Below, piece after piece: positions 47,941 to 60,510 of a stretch of DNA of 64,000 nucleotides. The notes below the pieces were generated by a model. It ran no database searches. It was not told where the DNA came from and worked only from the letters and a program-made list of their open reading frames with translations. Each line of letters opens with the position of its first letter. Position 1 is the stretch's first letter. This DNA is from Lentinula raphanica (taxonomy: Eukaryota; Basidiomycota; Agaricomycetes; Agaricales; Omphalotaceae), in contig JANVFP010000002.1 of NCBI GenBank assembly GCA_027919835.1, forward strand, positions 1,736,001-1,800,000, in the 5' to 3' direction. The translations under genes were made by a program, and so were the position numbers.

Positions 47941-49297
47941 ATGTCTAACTTGACTGCTGAGATTTTGAATCCATTTACTCCCTTGGCATTCCTCCCTCCC
48001 ACATTGGCAGCTCAATTTGAAGTCTCAAGATATCTGTTTGCAATAACCCTTGGAGTGAGCAGCACCATGATCAAGAGTCCATATTATTCTGATTATTTTT
48101 TATAGGCCTATTGCTGGGATATATGTGTCAATTTCAACAATGATTATAAGCTTTTATTCAAGAATAAAATCCGGCTCCCAACTGTGGTTTACTACCTTTC
48201 AAGGCAAGCTATCCAAGTGTGATACAATAGTTAAAATTCATTTTCTTCTGATTCAAGAATTTCTACATTGGCATATATAACATCTAGCTTTGTCTTTCAA
48301 GGTAAGTCATCTCTTACAAATAAAGTGTCATGCTGAATATTCTACATTGATATGATATACCGTTCAGTTGCCAATGTGAGGAACTGTCAGGCATTGCAGG
48401 TTGCACTTGGCATTTTTAATGTCCTTTCACAAAGCTTTACTTCAATGCTATTCCTCATACGTGTCACTGCTGTATACAGAGAAGTAGTCATCATCAGAGT
48501 GTGTTTTATACTGCTCTGGCTAGGAGTAGTTGGTGGGGCACTCTCTGTTCCTCTTGGTATTGGTGGGGGACACATAGGACCAACTATGGCATGCATCAAT
48601 ACTATTGTCAAGAAAACAACAGAGATCAGTGTGATCATGCCAATGATCAATGACAGTGCCATCTTTATTGCAATCACATACAGAATTTTGGACAATTCAG
48701 TATATGAAGAAGGCAGGGGTGCTCAGGTTCGGGCTTTTTTTGGATGGAATAAGCTACTGCCTGCAGTGTCCCGTAACCTTCTTCAAGGAGGTCAGCACTA
48801 CTACTTGTGAGCAAATTGATTTCAATGTTAGCATTTATTTTGAAGAGATTCACAGCTTTGCACTCTTGACAAATGTTGTCACTCTTATCCTCAATCAACT
48901 AAAAGACTTACCACCTACATATCATGGAATGTTCACAATCTCATCTCTGGCTTTGATCAATGTACTAGCATGTGTGGTCTACCGCAGGATCAAGTTTGGG
49001 CTGATTACAGAGGATGGTACTATCCTAACAACTACAACACAATCTCCTTGGGCTACAGAGGCGGGAGTCAGTCATACTCTCCCTTTAGTCCAATTACGCC
49101 GCCGTGCTTTCAATGACTCTGGATCTGAAGGAGTATCCAATATTGATACTAACCACATACCAGTGGAGGTCACAATTGTAAGGGAAGATGAGCAGCTTGA
49201 TGACAAAAAGTATAGAGATTATTTTATAATTCATATTAATAATGTACTCATTTTTTCTTTCCTTTTGTTACAGGTAATACTTGATTGTTTCATTTAA
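47941..49297 (+). CDS. Seven-helix-type membrane protein (right copy, in frame)
   Basis: Start MSNLTAEILNPF at 47941. Exon 1 ends at 48054 (donor GTGAGC); exon 2 (48106-48203, AYCWDICVNF...YYLSR) ends at a GC donor, intron 48204-48257; the next exon reads ISTLAYITSSFVFQ, then, after another intron, VANVRNCQALQ through RVTAVY, and RAFFGWNKLLPAVSRNLLQGG in frame thanks to seven T near 48740. A short intron starting GTGAGC follows QHYYL near 48809. Predicted multiple transmembrane helices place it in a membrane. Exact 3' exon structure is uncertain: the end may lie at a short last exon before 49297. Function unknown; it is not a recognisable transporter. Confidence 0.75.
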
Positions 49298-49659
49298 ACT
49301 CTGAAACAGTGCTCTGAAGCACTTTTCAAAGCAGTTGGAATGTCACTGCCATGTGATATAACTATTCTGTGAACAGGTCATAATTCAGGAGCTTGTAATG
49401 TAATATTGTGGTACACAATGGCCAAATTAACCTATGATTACTTCAACTCAATGTGATATCAGAGAATGAAAGATTCCAAAAAATCTGCTTACAGTACATG
49501 ATAATAAGTCAACCTCTAATCTTTATTTATTTCTGAGAAGAGTCCTTATGACCAACAGTAAATGACTAGCATTATATTTAAATTTCCTAAAAAAGCTAAC
49601 CAAATTTGACAATTTTGTAATCACTCAAATAACGAAGATACCCTTTTTGAGTTATAATG

Positions 49660-49825
49660 CATTATGAAGCATAACATGACTTATGTGCCCCCCCCCCCCA
49701 AATTTTCCAGATATTCCCTAAATATTCCTGATATTTCTTAGGCATCAACAAACTGATTCAGTGACATAGCCTCAAGCCAACATTTGTACTGTTTTAAACA
49801 CTGGTTTACAGCCTGTGACATGTGA
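49660..49825 (+). repeat. Truncated LTR fragment with poly-C tract (right arm)
   Basis: Mirror of 18400-18566: TTATGAAGCATAACATGA, then 12 C, then AAATTTTCCAGATATTCCC. Confidence 0.7.
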
Positions 49826-50139
49826 CATACCCTGATCAGTATTTTTAGTATTCACAATCTTGTGTGGTTAGTCATATAACTATCATGTAATTATTTCAGT
49901 TTAGTTATTTTTATTGATTTTAGCTTTGGTCTTTCTCTCTAACTCTGGTTCTCTCTGAAGTACCTTTTGTATTCTCATTATACTTGACCAAGTTTTCATC
50001 ACCAAGGATGAATCATATCCTTCTCAGTCTTGACCCTTGGTATACTAGAACAGTGCTCAGCAGCTTTAACCCTACATTTGAGGATATCTAGCTTGTAACT
50101 ATATAACTTGGTGCTTTCTAGGGCTAGAGTGCTAGCACC

Positions 50140-51740
50140 TGATATATTGCTTCCCATGAGCAAAAATGAAATTATCAAACTAAGATAAGCAAGTAAAATT
50201 GTTGCTTGCTATGAGCAAAGATGGAATGATGTTATTGACAAATTTGATGAAGTAATATACTGATTATGGACTTTCCAACTATAAGAAAAGTGTTGAACAA
50301 GATTGATGTAGATGTATTCTGATTCTGCACCAAGTTTGAAGTACTGCTTCCTATGAGCAAAGATGGAATCATACTGTTGACAGATTTGATGAAGTTGAGA
50401 AGTATTGATTCCAGACTGCCTACTAGCTATGGGAAAAGTATTGAATAAGATTGATATAGACGTACTCTGATTTTGCACTAAGTTTAAAGTCCTGTCTCCT
50501 ATGAGAAAAGATGCAATCATATTGTTGACAGATTTGATGAAGTTGAGAGGTACTGATTCAATTCCAGACTCCCAGCCATGAAAAATGTAATGTTTGACAG
50601 ATTTGATGAAGTTGAGAGGTATTAATTCCAGACTCCCCTGCCATGAGAAAAGTATTGAACAACATTGATATAGATGTATTCTGATTTTGCACCAAGTTTC
50701 AAGTACTGCCTCCTATGAGAAAAGATGGAATCATAATGTTCACAGATTTGATGAATTTGAGAGGTATTGATTCAATTTCAGACTCCTTGGCCATGAATAG
50801 ATGTATTGAAAAAAAATGGATATAGATGCACTTTGATTTTACACCAAGTTTGGAGCACTGTTTTCCACAAGATAAGATGGGATCATATTGTTGACCAGTT
50901 TGAAGAAGTTGTGAGGTACCAATCCTAAACTTCCCAGTTATGAGAAAAGTATTGGACAGGATTGATATAGATGTACTCTAGTTCTGCACCAAATTCAAAG
51001 CATTGCCTCCCATGAGAAATGATGGAATCATAATATTGACAGATATGATGAAGTTGTTGTAAGATACTGATTCTGAACTTTCTGGCCAAGAGAAAAGTAC
51101 TAAATAAGATTGATATAGATGCACTCTGGTTCTGCATCAAGTTTAGTTTGGAGCACTCATTAGCAAAACCTGAGTTTTGCCCCCCAGCACTTCCAGCATT
51201 GAATTGCACTGGAAAATGCTGTCCAGCATTGAATAGATGCTGGACAGCACTGAATAGAGTCAGCTAATAAAAACTTGACATTGTGAGAGAGACCAACCTG
51301 TTGCCAAGAAATGCCATGCAGTGCTATGCCAAAACTGAATGTTGCTGCGGAACTGCACAGCACTGAATGGGTGCTGGACAGTGCTGTTCAGCAATCAATA
51401 GCTTCTGTCCAGCAGCAATCTTTCTGGGAGTGCTGAGAGTGCTGGAGATGCTGTCCAGCAGAACCCTGTTTTGCTGATCTCCTTTCCATGATTCTATGAG
51501 AAAAGATGGAATGATATTGTTGATCAATTTGATGAAGTTGTGAGATACTGATTCTGCACTCCCCAGCCATGAGAAAAGTATGGAATAAAACTAATATAAA
51601 TGTACTTTGGTTCTGTATCAAGTTGAAAGTAATGTTTTCTTAGAGCAAGGATGAATTTATTAAATTGACAGAATCAAATGAATAGTAGATGCTGTTAGCA
51701 GATATGATGAGGTTGTGATGTACCAGTTCTAGACTTCTTA
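50140..51740 (-). repeat. Satellite: ~150-bp tandem repeat (right arm)
   Basis: Mirror of the left array, with the same unit structure and the same interrupting MITE B. Confidence 0.85.
51162..51483. mobile_element. MITE B, right arm
   Basis: Mirror of 16741-17062, with GCTGGACAGC motifs and ends CATTAGCAAAACC and CTGTTTTGCTGATC. Confidence 0.85.
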
Positions 51741-51991
51741 GCTATAAGGAGATTAAAGGATAAAAATGATATATATGCACTCTGGGCTATTCTGGGCTAT
51801 CTGGAATCAGATGATAGATCATTCAGATGCTTCCATTTTATTCTGACCCAAAGAACTCTCTCAAATGAGGTACAGTCCATTAATAGCTATCAATGAAAAA
51901 AGAAATATGCATAAGTGGTTCATATTTATATATCTAGTGAACTGTGTCTTTTCACAGAAATCCCCATTGCCAATTTCCACCAAGTCGCACC

Positions 51992-53794
51992 ATGGACAAT
52001 CTAATACTCACCAAGATTGATCTCAACAAATATACCTGGAAAGACATTCCTCCTAGAAATGGTATGGAAGGTCAGACCCGGCTACTAGCTGGAGGAGAAA
52101 TTATCCAAGATATTCTGAACCGATACAACAAAGGGTTTCAAACATTATTCTTTGCAGTTAATGTTGATTTAGCTTCCCAACAATCATCTAGCTTTATCAC
52201 TAGAGCTGCACGGGAGGCTTGGATCAAGCTCCGTTACTTGGTTCCAACTATTGCTTCACTCACTGTGGTGGATAGCAATGATATTCCATCCCTCCAGTAT
52301 TACACCTCATCTGCATTTGGAGTTCAAGAATGGGCAGATAAAACATTTCTAGTACACCAAGAGTCGAGTTCAATTGATCTCATTGCACTACGCCGTACAC
52401 TTGGTGTAGTAAAGGTTCCATCAGAACTTGGTCAGCAAACTTGGATGCATCTCTCTATTGAGAATACCCAATCAGTCTCCTCTGTGGGATTTATGCTTCA
52501 TACACATCACTCTCCATTTGATGGAACTGCAATGAAAATTTTGACAAACATCTACTTGAAGGAGTTTGCAAAAGCAGTAGGGGGAGAGAAAATAGCTGAA
52601 GGACTGGATTGGGGAAATGAAATAGGCAATTTACTGCCTGCTGTTTTCAATGTCATGCTCCCTTCTGAGCCTGCACCTATCCATCCAAGCTCAAATGAAG
52701 AACCATCATTTCACCACCCATTCTATAAGACATCCCGCAAGGTGATACAAGCTTTTGTTGACAATTCACAGGTATGTTTGTAGCACAGATATATATAACT
52801 GTATAGTAACTTACTCAAATCTCTGCCCAGAATACTTATGGTCTAAAGCTCAGAAATGGAGACCCTGGATGGCCAATAACCTGCCGGGAAGAGATCACCT
52901 TTTCCAAACAGGAATCTGAGTTATTTATGCAGAAACTCAAGGGATCATCCCAATCTTACACTGTCACTCATGCAGGTATGTTGTTTGCCTTGATATTAGT
53001 AAAATACTTAATTTTGGTTTAAAGCCCATGCAGCACTTGTTATGGTCAATATTTTTGACAACCCACCTACTCAAGAGGTAGCAGCCAAATCTATCAGCTG
53101 TGAATTCATTATTAATAGCCGTCGCCATTTGCAAAAACCTTACTCAACCCGTGAAGGATATCCTGGATATGCTTTATCTGTTATGCCACATGGGTTCCCT
53201 TTGACAATGTTCCTTTCAAAAACTGGAGAGGTACTTCCTCTTGATAAAGCAATGCTGGTTCAATTAATGCAGCATGCAAGAGATATATATAATGATCTAA
53301 AGGAAATGCCTGTAGCACTGAGTTTTATGATCCCAGCATCTGATATCTTGTCACCTGCGTTCAAGCAGGCTATGGTTGCTGAGTATGCATTTATTGACTT
53401 ATCTTAATTCTATTTTTTAACTGACTGTAAAATTTTCACTTAGACATCCTCCTGAAAACTCATTCAGACTTGCACATGATGGTCCTGGCGAGACTTTCCT
53501 TGATCATACATTCACAGATGGCTCCAACACAAAAATCTGCTCAGTTACCAAGTTCTTTACTGCAGTAAACAGAACAGATCCAGCACCGTCAGTGACTTTT
53601 TTAAATGCCATGTTGACTATTATTTTTAACATCAATTGTCCAGATTTTTCCGTGTTTCTTCATGGGGTGGTGTGCTTGAACTTGGTGCAGACTACAACTC
53701 AAATGTAATTTCTCAGGATGATGTGAGGGCATACTTGCACAAATGGAAGGAGATGATGATGTTAGTTGCTGCTTTTGATGTTGATGACTACTGA
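51992..53794 (+). CDS. BAHD/trichothecene-acetyltransferase-like acyltransferase (right copy)
   Basis: Exons 51992-52771, 52831-52975, 53025-53382, 53444-53587 and 53644-53794 join in frame with GT-AG introns. The start is MDNLILTK at CACCATGG. HTHHSPFDG near residue 175 provides the HHxxxDG catalytic motif; the second conserved block (DFGWG in plant BAHD) is replaced by SSWGGVLELGADYNSN near the C-terminus, as in fungal Tri3-like enzymes. The protein is about 490 residues, matching family size. Upstream lies a short CTGGGCTATT direct repeat (51780-51802) and, in the left arm only, a mobile element. Likely a tailoring O-acyltransferase; substrate unknown. Confidence 0.85.
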
Positions 53795-53978
53795 ATGCTT
53801 CTACTACTACTCCATGTCATATATATCTCGAGTTTTGCACAAGTCTCAAAGTTGTGGCCTCAGTGTTTGTAGAAGATTTACATTTTTATCAACTTATTTT
53901 AAAATTCAATCATGGTGGAAACTCATAAAATAAAAGGTGAGTCAATGTCATAATAAATAATTAAGTAGATTCTATCAT

Positions 53979-54338
53979 GCATATTAGTATGCATAGATAT
54001 TTAGATAGATGATTGAGATATGTGATCAGACTCAGTCTTTGATTATACTCAATCCTAGTGCTGTATCATCTTTCAAACAAAGTCAATGTCAGAATGAACT
54101 AGCTCATAAAGAAACCAAGTGATATATTGCTAGATTCAAGAATAAGTACATGTCAATGTCATTTTGCCTTTCCATCTCTCTGCTCATACATCTTTCAAAT
54201 AGTTCCTGTTATCAAAGTTCTAAGTATCAAAACCCTCAAGTGTATTTTGCAATACTCAAGTGTTTGCTATGTGTTCAAGTAGATACACAAGCCATAATTT
54301 TAATGAATTACTTTAATTATTTGTGGTGCTTGCAGCCA
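53979..54338. other. 360-bp segment present only in the right arm
   Basis: Relative to the left arm (junction between 13104 and 13105), this segment is extra. Its left edge overlaps the inverted repeat ATGCATA-TTAG-TATGCAT (53977-53994). No TIR or clear target duplication was found, so it may be an insertion in the right arm or a deletion in the left. Confidence 0.85.
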
Positions 54339-55287
54339 AGAATACTTGACTATAGACTCAAGTTACAGTTGCTGATTCTCAGTAACCAATATTCATATCA
54401 AAAGTAGAAACCCTTATATTGATATACTTTACAATAGCTTATTGTGGAGCCTGTACATACAATATCAACTTGGATTACCTTGTTAACAGTAACACTCCCC
54501 TCTGTGTCCTCAGAGTTATCTTGATTATTGATCATTGCCAACTCTGTACCTCTGTCAGACCTTGTACTTATTGTATTTATCCTTCTCTGCTCTTCTGATT
54601 GAGCACAGTAATGTGGCAAGGGTGTTGCTCAATAACAACACTAATGTTCAACAATTCTCTGTGTCTCTGATCAAAGCTCCAACTCCATTGGTGCCAGCAC
54701 AGTCCTAACAATGTTCCTGGACTTGCAATAGGCTGTATACTATTCCCAAATATTTTGAGTAATTCTTTAAGCTATTTTAGCATCTAGATTGACCCCACAT
54801 TATTTTTCACTATATGAGTTCATTTGCTTACATACCCTGATCTAACCTTATCTGCCTTTCTCAGGATTTTTTTAGAATTTTTTAGAATTTTCAGGTTTTT
54901 TGGAACATGTACTGCTTATTTAATATCTGAATAATAATTAATTACCCAAAGCAGTAAATATAGGCCCCATGTGACAGGTAGTGACAGGCATGACCACCCC
55001 CCGCAGCCATTTCCAGAGCTTCCTTTGAGTTATTGCAGGTTTTTTCAAATATTATATTGAGAACATTCATATTTACAAAATTCCCAAGAATTAGCAAGAT
55101 TATAAGAATAATAGTGATTCCACGGCCCACTTGCAGAATTTATATATATCTGTAGTGATTTTTGGTATTCTTCTCATAAGTCCTGTACTGTACACATACC
55201 CTACTCAAAGGCTACAAAAAATCTATCAAGACTATGTGATAGCTCCAAGTAGCATTTACTTACATACTCTGGCACTTCTGATATAAA

Positions 55288-55306
55288 GAACAAAACCACA
55301 ATATGG
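55288..55306. repeat. Small hairpin at the outer palindrome edge
   Basis: AAAACCA and TGGTTTT pair around a 5-base loop. The same hairpin occurs at the start of each left tandem unit (near 11276 and 12133). Confidence 0.8.
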
Positions 55307-58300
55307 TTTTAAGAACCTTGTAATATTTTCTGTTCCAGACAGCTAATTACTTATTGGTCAGAGGTCAATTTTGAATCAAAAATTGTAATATGAAAGAGGT
55401 AGGTAATACTCTAGCTAAGTCTGAAAAATTTAGGTGAATATGATGAAGAGAGTTGCATATTTAAGAACCACTATGATCATGGCCCAGGGTATAATACTAA
55501 TAGCAGTCAGAAAAGAGATTCGACCCTGCACAAATATTGATTAATGGGTAGCCTCTTAACCACACTGCTGGCCACTGGCCTGGTTCATGTTCAAATCATT
55601 GTCTTTGCCTGATCATTGCTTATCAGTAGCACTGTTTGTGTTGCCATTGGACTCTTTTTCTTCAATAGCTGACCAGTCGACTGCATCAAGAACTTGCTGA
55701 TTTATATCAGAAATAGAAAGTACACTAGGATGGGACTCATGAACACCTTTCTTTTAGTATGTACCCTAGTGATGAGATGTTGGCAGGTCACTGGCCATGA
55801 TACCTGCTGGCACTGGTTGTTTGAACTCATGGAAAATTTTACCTGTAACCAGCAGCTGACCATTGGAGCCAATAGCTGGCACATGTGGATCTCATACCTG
55901 CAAGTCATTAAACCTGCAGGTAGTGGCTGGTAACCACAACTCATAAAGAGCCTTATCTGGCCATCAGCAAAACAGGTATCTGCTGTCCAGTGCTGGACAG
56001 CACCTCCAGCATCTCCAGCACTCCCTGCAAAGGTGTCTATGTCCAGTGCTGAACAATACTTACATATTGCTGGATAGTGCTGTCTAGTTCCACAGCACAA
56101 TTCAGTATTGGCATGGTACAAGCTGATATATTCTCACAATGCCATATCACAGAGAAATGTATAGAAGAAATATTGAGCACTGTCCAGTACAATAGAGTGC
56201 TGGAAGTGCTAGGCAACAGAATCCCTCTTTTGCTGATGTAGGATAGTCCTATGACTTAGAGTGTTCACTGTGGGATGTTCGCTTAACTGGGATTTCCCCT
56301 TGGCTACACACCCAGACCTTCAGATGTGCGGTGTTTGAGGCGGCAAAATGAAGCACAGGACGGATTCAAATTTTATCCTCAGGTTCAATAATTTCAAAAT
56401 TTGTTTCAAATATTGCAGATAAGCTTAGGTCAATCTTATTTTGCACCCTCGCGCATCCTCTGCCTGTTTGAACCCTTGCACATATCTCTTCAAGACCAAA
56501 TTTCTTCAAATCTGTCATATTTTGGCACTGTGATGTCATACAGAGGACTGGCAACTCCGGAAGGAGGATTCGAAGATGCCGAAGAGTTACATGCAAAGGA
56601 CGTGTCGTATTTGTTGATTGTTATTTGTACAAATTCAACTTCACAACAATCAATTTTTTCCTTGTTTTTTTTTTTTCAATTCCATCGTCGATAATCTGAT
56701 TTGACCACACGAGCAAGCCAACACTGAGCTTGACTTCAAATCTTGCACGCCACGGCTTCAAAACAATCATCTCTTCAACGCATTCCCGTAACGGTGGTCA
56801 ATACCAGCGCCCGTCGCCTTCATTTATCTGCAACTTGAACTCCATGGGCATACTTCGAAAGAATCAAAGAAGATGAAGGGACCTCCCAAACATGACCTAC
56901 GAGCTCCTCACCCTACGCTTTCATGGCCGCCAGCTCCACGTTTCTGCAATATTCATTGTGCGACCTTCTGTGCTTTTCCAAACCTCTCTGTTCGCGTTGC
57001 GGTGCTCTATCTTCGTCAAGGCCTTTCGTTCTCAATCAAGCCTGTTCACTATCTTTGCAAAAGACGCTTTGCTGTCACTCTTGTTTATCTGCGTGGCTTT
57101 TTAATTGCCACTTCAACATTGTCAAGATTCTACAACGTTGTCAATGCTTGTCTATCCGGTGAGCAACTTACTCGTGCAAGAGCTTCAATACCCTCATTAA
57201 TACCCTCGTCAATGCCCTTCAACAACACAGTTGCTTCAAATCTACGCATCAATGTTTTTTGTTAGGACTCTTCAGTATTTCGTTAGGACTCTTCAAGTTC
57301 TCGTTTCTGGTATATATGTAGAATTTTCTTTGTGATTGTGGTTGTGTTGTCTTACTCATGCCACTTTGCAAGCAGGTTCTTTTGATGGTCATTGGCATGC
57401 GCTGCCCTCAAAATTGTGAGTTGCCTATGTTCGTCATTGTTTACTTTGTGGACCACTGCTCATCATGTATCTTAGTATGTTTCCCTCTGACTGGAGTCAA
57501 GGATTGATGGTGTTTGTATAAAGTATGGTATCTTACTCATAGCTTGTGCTGTACATATCTTATTCATCTGGTCAAAAAATAATGTGTGGTCTGTGAGGAT
57601 CAGGAAAATCGGGTCGCAATCAGGATACACCAGAAAGAACAGGCCATTGAGGCAATGCTCATTCATCCACCAGTTCAAATTTGATCGGCCCACAGGACAA
57701 CCTCAGCTTCAAATATCCAGTGGATTAAATTACCACTTTTGTGCGTAGGTTCAAATTGTTCAAGCAGGGTTTCAAACTCATGTGGTTATCCATTGGTTAA
57801 TAGATTTGCTTGCCTGTGTAGGATATCTTCTTGCCTGGTATGTCTTTTTTCTGGAATGTTTCTCTGACCTCAGTGTTCATGCACTCAATGCTGATTACAC
57901 TTAACACACTTGGACATGAAGAACTTGGAACAGTGGCATAGTGTGTTATACTCAATGACCTCAATTATTACCATGTACACACTTGGCTGTACTAACAACA
58001 AGCAAAAATTCAGAGCAGTATCATCACTCATGACACTCATGACACACAGTACACTTCATCAGCAACTATAACATATCTTCAACACAATATTGTCACATTA
58101 TAATGCTCACATAAAGACAATTTTTGGGTACTGATGGGTGCTTATTCTGTGTTCTTTGAGTCAAAACTCGTTGATACCATACTCAATAATTTTGTGGGAG
58201 ATCTATATGTTGTCTATACTATACTCCTTTTGATACTATTTGTAGGGTTGGCTATGTCATGATCTTTTGTGTATAACAGTGCTTCAAGAGGCTGTTTTCA

Positions 58301-58680
58301 CTCTTGGGCCTGCCTGCCAGTGGTGATCTTTAGACTCCAATACATTATTTATTGTGCTCAAAACCCCTCAAACTTCCCTGCTTTCAAGGAGATGCAGGTA
58401 TTGAAGAAGAGACTAGACATCAGAAACTGCAGCAAATAGATAAATCCTGATATAAGTGGCCAATACCATACATACCTTCTGATAATATATGATATTCTAT
58501 GTTGTCATACATTTTTTGTTGTATTTATATAGAATTAGAAGTCTCTTTGACCATTAAGTATTCAGAGCTCACTTGACATGGATTTAATCAACGAGAAGGT
58601 GGAAAAAAATTACTATCTGCATATATTCAAGAATCAAACTTTTCACAGCAGTTCATCATTTGATATATATCCCATTTATG
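55307..58680. other. Mostly gene-free stretch between palindrome and hydrolase
   Basis: I see no confident gene. A CAGGT/CCTGC-rich block at about 55780-55935 resembles decayed MITE C. The slightly GC-richer part at 56870-57265 has an open frame of ~130 residues without recognisable motifs. A short tandem duplication of GTTAGGACTCTTCA lies at 57262-57296. Confidence 0.55.
55962..56238. mobile_element. MITE B copy outside the palindrome (277 bp)
   Basis: Termini are CATCAGCAAAACAGG and CTCTTTTGCTGATG. The interior carries GTGCTGGACAGCACC and similar motifs, matching 16741-17062. Flanking dinucleotides (GC and TA) do not match, so the TSD is decayed or absent. Confidence 0.85.
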
Positions 58681-58685
58681 TTTAG

Positions 58686-58835
58686 CTTCTTGACAACCGT
58701 GGGTGTCATAATCTCAATGGTATTGATTGAATTCAATAAGAAGTGCCAAGGAATCACTACTTGTAGATAATTATACATCAAATTCTCTATGTATCTCATC
58801 AGTTTGATATAACTCCTTGACAACCGTGGGTGTCA
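58686..58835 (+). promoter_or_regulatory. Pair of direct repeats upstream of the hydrolase
   Basis: TTGACAACCGTGGGTGTCAT occurs near 58689 and again near 58814, each preceded by C and followed by (A/T)ATCT, about 100 and 225 bp before the ATG. Two perfect copies of a 20-base word in an AT-rich promoter suggest a binding site, but the factor is unknown. Confidence 0.55.
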
Positions 58836-58916
58836 TTATCTAGAAATACAATCATAAACTGTTATAAACTCAGTCTCTCATATGTAGATGTATAACTTTT
58901 CCTTCTTTTTCCAGAC

Positions 58917-60090
58917 ATGGCAGCTATGTTCAGTCGTGAAACAGTCAAGATTCCCAGCATTAGCAAGGGTGTTTTTCTAGATGTATGGTTCTATAAGCCT
59001 AAAGGAACTGGTCCTTTTCCTGTTGTTATTGCTGGGCATGGGTAAGACTTGTAATCATTTAGTGCAAGTAGCTCTAACATTTCAAAATGTAGATTGACTG
59101 CAGTGAAAGAAGCTGGGCTTGATATATTTGGTCAAAATGGGCAACTGATGCTGGTTATGCATCTCTTATCTTTGATTATCGATTCTTTGGAGAATCCGGT
59201 GGAGAGCCTCGAAATTTGGTGGTATATTCTGAGCAACTGGAGGATTACAAGAGTGTGCTTCAATGGGCACGCCAGCAAACTCATATCTTGAAGTCCGATA
59301 AAATTGTGGTCATGGGTAGTGCCACTAGTGGCATTACTGTAGCAAATCTAGCTTTGAATGATGAGAAGCTAGCAGGTGCAATGACACACTCTCCAGTACT
59401 CAATGGTATTGTATATATCCTTGGTATTCATTGATTTATTATATTTACTATGCTTACTATAGGATATGATACACTGACATCTTTACCTTTCAATCCTCGG
59501 CTAATGTTTTGGGCCACAATTGATATGATTCGAGGAAAGCTGGGGCTATCCCCAATCTTTGTGAAAGCCATTGGTTTGCCTGGAGAGTTTGCTTTTTTGA
59601 ACACACCTAGCTCTTACCCTGGTTTGTAAACATCTGTAACCAATTTTGGATTGATAATGACTACAGCTCCTCAGGTTTTGTTTCAATGTTTGCACAAGGA
59701 AGCACACCATTTTCATGTGCTCCAAACACATTGACACCCCGTTTAGCATATGAGCTTATGAGCTCTGATGCATGCCCAGCACTCAAATTAAAGAACCTTC
59801 AGTGTAAAATGTTGATTGTAGCAGCAAGAGATGATGACTGCATTCCAATCAAAATTGGAAGAAATGCAGCAGCCATGGCTCCTGATAGTAAGTACAATGT
59901 TCTGAATTATACATCAATACTCACTTCATCAACAGAAATCACCTATGTGGAGTTGTCATGTGGCCATTATGATGTAATGCATGGGGGTCTAGTAAGTATT
60001 GATTATTTAAACTTGCTTCTATTGACATTTTACTAGGGCTTTGATGCAAATATAAATGCTCAAATTACATTTCTGAAGAATCTTGAATAA
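58917..60090 (+). CDS. Alpha/beta hydrolase, polyketide-transferase/thiohydrolase-like
   Basis: Start MAAMFSRETVKIP. Exons read FPVVIAGHG-LTAVKEAGLD, FDYRFFGESGGEPRN, VVMGSATSGITVANLAL, then DDDCIPIKIGRNAAAM (acid) and LSCGHYDVMHGG (His), ending FLKNLE at 60090. The layout fits the fungal hydrolase family that includes polyketide acyl transferases of the fumagillin type. Introns are short (for example 59993-60037). The nucleophile elbow expected as G-x-S-x-S-G is GSATSG, placing Ala where the catalytic Ser normally sits. One A is missing in a homopolymer near 59137 (GGTCAAAATGGG), which shifts the frame before the FDYRFFGESGG block. It lies ~5 kb outside the palindrome and is single-copy. Confidence 0.8.
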
Positions 60091-60510
60091 TGAAGTTGCT
60101 ATAAATGTATACAAAATACTGTATTGTATTCACATCTTTGCTGACTGAGTCTGTTCATGTATAGATATTTATAAATGCATATTTGAATGCACTTAGCACT
60201 CTTATTAGCAACACATAAAGAATATGCATTGAGTATATACTTGAGCTTAGGTTTTATAAATGAACAGAATCAAAGATTGAAACTATGGTACAAGTACACA
60301 TTTATGTATATGTAAAGAAGACTGAAATTATGAATATGTAAAAGAATCCAAGCACTTTCAACATAAATTAACTTACATTAACTTGTACCTCAATAATATT
60401 GTAACCATATCATATGTTCACCAGGTATTACATCTTATGCCATGAATTTGGAACAATATAGCTCACAGGTCTCAGTGACCCATTACAGGTCCTTAGTTGA
60501 TTTCATGTCA
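60091..60510. other. AT-rich hydrolase downstream region
   Basis: No gene seen. This is probably the 3' UTR and intergenic DNA up to the LTR-like element. Confidence 0.6.

Larger units (their letters stand above)
37065..55306 (-). repeat. Right arm of giant inverted repeat (palindrome)
   Basis: It is the inverse of 11275-31157 and shares the PKS, membrane protein, satellite and acyltransferase. It lacks the 1135-bp element and the second 856-bp tandem unit of the left arm, but has a 360-bp segment (53979-54338) absent from the left. Confidence 0.97.

Noticed and set aside
56873..57265. 130-residue frame MKGPPKHDLRAPHPTL
   Set aside because: No recognisable domain, competing overlapping frames and no intron signals; kept only as a note in the intergenic entry.
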